This document shows positions 61,536-64,000 of a DNA stretch of 64,000 nt, piece after piece (position 1 is the stretch's first letter; every line of letters starts with the position of its first letter). The position numbers were made by a program, and so were the translations under genes. The notes beneath the pieces were generated by a model. It was given only the letters and a program-made list of their open reading frames with translations. It made no database searches and was not told where the DNA came from. Source of the stretch: Flammeovirgaceae bacterium (GTDB lineage Bacteria > Bacteroidota > Bacteroidia > Cytophagales > Cyclobacteriaceae); NCBI GenBank assembly GCA_016712035.1, contig JADJRT010000002.1, forward strand, positions 1 through 64,000, written 5' to 3'.

Positions 61536-62785
61536 GGAGTCTTTGTTGAAATTAATTTTCCGTTTAGAATTACCTGATCCACCGGATTACTTCCAAAACT
61601 GTAAGGAAGGAAGCAAGAGGAGGATAAGGGTTGTGATATAAATACGTTGGCTACCTTACCCGCTTTAATAGTGCCGTGAGTTTGTGAAAGTCCTAGCGTA
61701 TAAGCCGTATTAATAGTAGCCGCATTAATAGCTTCTTCAGGGGTCATCTTCATTTTGATACAAGCAAAAGAAATCATTAACGGCATGTTACCACTAGGTG
61801 CGCTTCCTGGGTTGAAATCCGAAGCAATAGCTAAAGGCAAGCCTGCATCAATCATTTTTCGGGCAGGTGTAAAAGGAAGGTTAAGAAAAAAAGCTGCACC
61901 TGGCAACGAGACTGGCATGGTTTCACTTCTTCGGAGTATCTCTATCTCTTCATCACCGATATTTTCAAGATGGTCCACACTGATAGCTCCTGTTTTTACG
62001 CCTACCTGCACCCCACCCGATCGACTTAGCTGATTAGCATGAATCCTTGGAATAAGGCCAAACTTCTTCCCCGCTTCAACAATCTGCTCAGTTTCATCTA
62101 CGGTAAAAAATCCCGTTTCACAAAACACATCAATGTATTCCGCCAGGTGTTCGGCAGCCACCGAGGGAATCATTTCATTTATTATTTCCGCAATATATTC
62201 CTCCTTCTTTTTTCCTAAAGGAACTGCATGTGCCCCTAAAAAAGTTGTCTTCACCGTTAAGGGTGTTTCTTTAGCTATGCGCTTAGCCACGCGTAACATC
62301 TTCAATTCATCCTTAATCGTTAAACCATAACCACTTTTAATTTCTACTGCTCCTGTTCCTGTATTAATTATTTCTTTCGCTCGCGGTATCGATCGCTCGA
62401 ATAATTCCTGTTCTGATAATAATTGAAGTCTCTTTGCTGAATTTAAAATTCCGCCTCCGCTGGCTGCAATGTCCTCATACGAAGCGCCTTTTAGCTTCAT
62501 AACAAATTCATCTTCCCGTGGGTATGCAAAAACAAGGTGGGTGTGTGAATCAACAAAGGAAGGGAATACAAAACGACCCGTGGCATCAAAAGTCTGCTTG
62601 GCTGTAACATCAGCCGGCAAATCCTTCATGCTGCCATAACTATGAATCAACCCATCCGCTATAACGAGAAATGCATCCTGCAATACCGGCAGGTAACTCA
62701 TTTCTTTACCACTAATTTTTTGAATTGGGTTTTCTCTTACCTGAACCAGTCCTTTGATGTTCGTGATCAGTATGTCATGAACCAT
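61529..62785 (-). CDS. hutI: Imidazolonepropionase
   Basis: 418 residues, intact. Hydrolyses 4-imidazolone-5-propanoate to N-formimino-L-glutamate in histidine degradation. Amidohydrolase motifs: FVFPSFVDSHTHLVFAYPRE with the zinc HxH, GGGILNSAKRLQLLSEQELF, GAVEIKSGYGLTIKDELKML, TTFLGAHAVPLGKKKEEYIA, IHANQLS, SVDHLENI and AIASDFNPGSAPSGNMPL with the catalytic Asp. The other hut genes are not in the window. It starts two bases after the outer-membrane-type gene stop and overlaps apt. Confidence 0.95.
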   Translation of the reverse strand: MVHDILITNIKGLVQVRENPIQKISGKEMSYLPVLQDAFLVIADGLIHSYGSMKDLPADVTAKQTFDATGRFVFPSFVDSHTHLVFAYPREDEFVMKLKGASYEDIAASGGGILNSAKRLQLLSEQELFERSIPRAKEIINTGTGAVEIKSGYGLTIKDELKMLRVAKRIAKETPLTVKTTFLGAHAVPLGKKKEEYIAEIINEMIPSVAAEHLAEYIDVFCETGFFTVDETEQIVEAGKKFGLIPRIHANQLSRSGGVQVGVKTGAISVDHLENIGDEEIEILRRSETMPVSLPGAAFFLNLPFTPARKMIDAGLPLAIASDFNPGSAPSGNMPLMISFACIKMKMTPEEAINAATINTAYTLGLSQTHGTIKAGKVANVFISQPLSSSCFLPYSFGSNPVDQVILNGKLISTKTPW

Positions 62786-62786
62786 G

Positions 62787-63834
62787 CTACTTATTTTCCG
62801 AACGCTTCAACTTTGTTGTCGAGATTAGAACTGAAAACCGGAAATGAAATTTTAAGAAGAGCGAAAAATCCTTGTCCGAAATAGATGGTCGATAACCAAG
62901 TTCTCCACCATACGACCAACTAAGGGTGCGATTAAATTTTCCTTCGATTCCGGCTCTGAACCCAACCATGTTAGTCTTAATAGGGTTAGTGGAGTATTCT
63001 GAATCGTTATAAACCACAGGATCTAAGGTAAGGGAAGGAGCAATCATCAAATCCATGAACAAAGTAAGCATCCCATCATCCATACCTTCTTCATATTGAT
63101 CAAAACTTACCGCAATATTTCTGATTAAAGACAACGAACCCCCCACGTAAATATTCGTAGCATATATATTTCCAAATACATTAAAGTCCTGAGTTTGGCC
63201 ATTACCATCCACATAGGTATCAGGCAAACCGATGACTTCGCTATTCACAAGATCTGCATTCGTTAAACCCTGGTCGTCTAATACCCGATTTAAATCAGCT
63301 GTGCTATTCCAAATTATCCCGCCCAAACGAACACCATAAATCTTTCTGAGCTTACTGGTACTTCTGCGTAAAGCGGTACGGTTGCCGCCCATTTATTTGC
63401 CGAAGTATTCTTTTATGAAGAAATATTTTCGTCTTTGAGCTTACATCAAAGTCTTTAACATGAAACGTTCCGCCCAACTCATAATAATTATAAATTTCAG
63501 GCGTGTTGGAAACATTACTATTCTTTAAAGCCACTTCGCGGTTAAAATCATAAAACTTACTGCTATAACTTTTTCGAAAGTGCCCTTTGATGTCAAATTT
63601 ATTTTTGTGATAATACTGTGCTTCCACCCCATACCCTGCATTTACATTCGTTGCGAACAATTCGCCATACAAAGGTTGAAAGCCTATAAAAAGCTTGTTG
63701 ATTGAGTACGGTTCATCATAAAGCTCGTCAAAGACCACTGCGGCCTTTTCGTCTTGCCCTTGAGCATACACCAAACCCTGATTAAGAAATACGAAGAGGG
63801 CGGAAAAAATTGTAAAGAATCGGATTGCTTTCAT
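62787..63834 (-). CDS. Outer-membrane-type beta-barrel protein, one frameshift
   Basis: About 345 residues with signal peptide (FFTIFSALFVFLNQGLVYAQ). Alternating aromatic strands typical of a barrel: NVNAGYGVEAQYYHKNKFDI, IYNYYELGGTFHVKDFDVSS, then in the second frame YGVRLGGIIWNSTADLNRVL, IYATNIYVGGSLSLIRNIAV, TLSWSYGGELGYRPSISDKD and LFLKFHFRFSVLI. Frames join near 63400. The protein does not match a named family that I recognise. Its stop is two bases before the hutI start. Confidence 0.65.
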
Positions 63835-63951
63835 AACAGATAATCCCTAAAAATAGTAAAAAGTAGTTTATACAAGGCTGATGAAAGGTAGTAAAACGTC
63901 TTTTTTTAAGCGAAACCGTGTAAGTATTCCTACTATTAAGGCTACTTTCAG

Positions 63952-64000
63952 TCAATAACTACCAGCTTACCTTGCTTAAAGGTGATGAATGGAACCCGGC
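63952..64000 (-). CDS. C-terminal end of a gene cut by the window edge
   Basis: On the minus strand the last 49 bases read RVPFITFKQGKLVVID and TGA (63952-63954). Composition looks coding; 15 visible residues are too few to identify a family. Confidence 0.4.

Overview
The window looks like a chromosomal stretch from a Bacteroidota bacterium, most likely of the order Cytophagales. The basis is moderate G+C, Bacteroidota-type gene families (GH106 rhamnosidase, RhaT, fused RhaD/RhaE, PVC-type cytochrome dehydrogenases, DUF1080 proteins, Nudix regulators), one TAnnTTTG-like -7 box and abundant lipoprotein signal peptides. No tRNA, rRNA, CRISPR array, insertion sequence, prophage or origin was seen. 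At least 45 coding interruptions, mostly one-base losses in homopolymers, hit conserved genes throughout the window. I read them as consensus errors of a long-read assembly, so split genes are annotated over their full span.

Layout. 1-622: end of an unknown gene and a SET-domain protein. 585-10864: a GntR regulator divergent from a plus-strand unit (GH106 rhamnosidase, serine hydrolase, cytochrome dehydrogenase, FGE-like protein, DUF1080). 11162-16178: LysR regulator, threonine synthase, OmpA-like protein, sugar isomerase-like lipoprotein, NTF2-like protein. 16312-18981: an AT-rich gene that reassembles into HEPN - NB-ARC/STAND NTPase - TPR - OB-fold-like tail, a candidate stand-alone defence protein. 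19114-33956: a long minus-strand unit (PHP, cytochrome dehydrogenases, ThuA, isomerase/epimerases, DUF1080, DUF4432, cupin, Gfo/Idh/MocA), probably for oxidative cleavage and processing of glycosides. 34095-40286: a second plus-strand dehydrogenase unit with a Nudix-type regulator and a fused two-domain esterase. 40287-52682: another Nudix regulator, a GH3 glycosidase, and the L-rhamnose pathway (RhaT, RhaD/E fusion, RhaM, rhamnose isomerase, kinase). 52679-64000: household genes (LTD and DUF952 proteins, histidine kinase, IcmF mutase, two secreted paralogues, apt, hutI, an outer-membrane-type protein).

How the genes work together. GH106, GH3 and the esterases can free rhamnose from decorated plant or algal glycosides. 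RhaT imports it, RhaM and the isomerase give L-rhamnulose, the kinase gives rhamnulose-1-phosphate, and the fused aldolase/dehydrogenase splits it and oxidises the lactaldehyde. The cytochrome dehydrogenases with DUF1080, Gfo/Idh/MocA and epimerase-like proteins suggest a parallel route in which sugars are oxidised before the glycosidic bond is broken. Two matching 21-bp palindromes, one before the 34095 unit and one before the 40287-41099 Nudix gene, suggest a common regulator. Small palindromic repeats of several families fill many gaps, and one pair frames a broken GIY-YIG nuclease gene.
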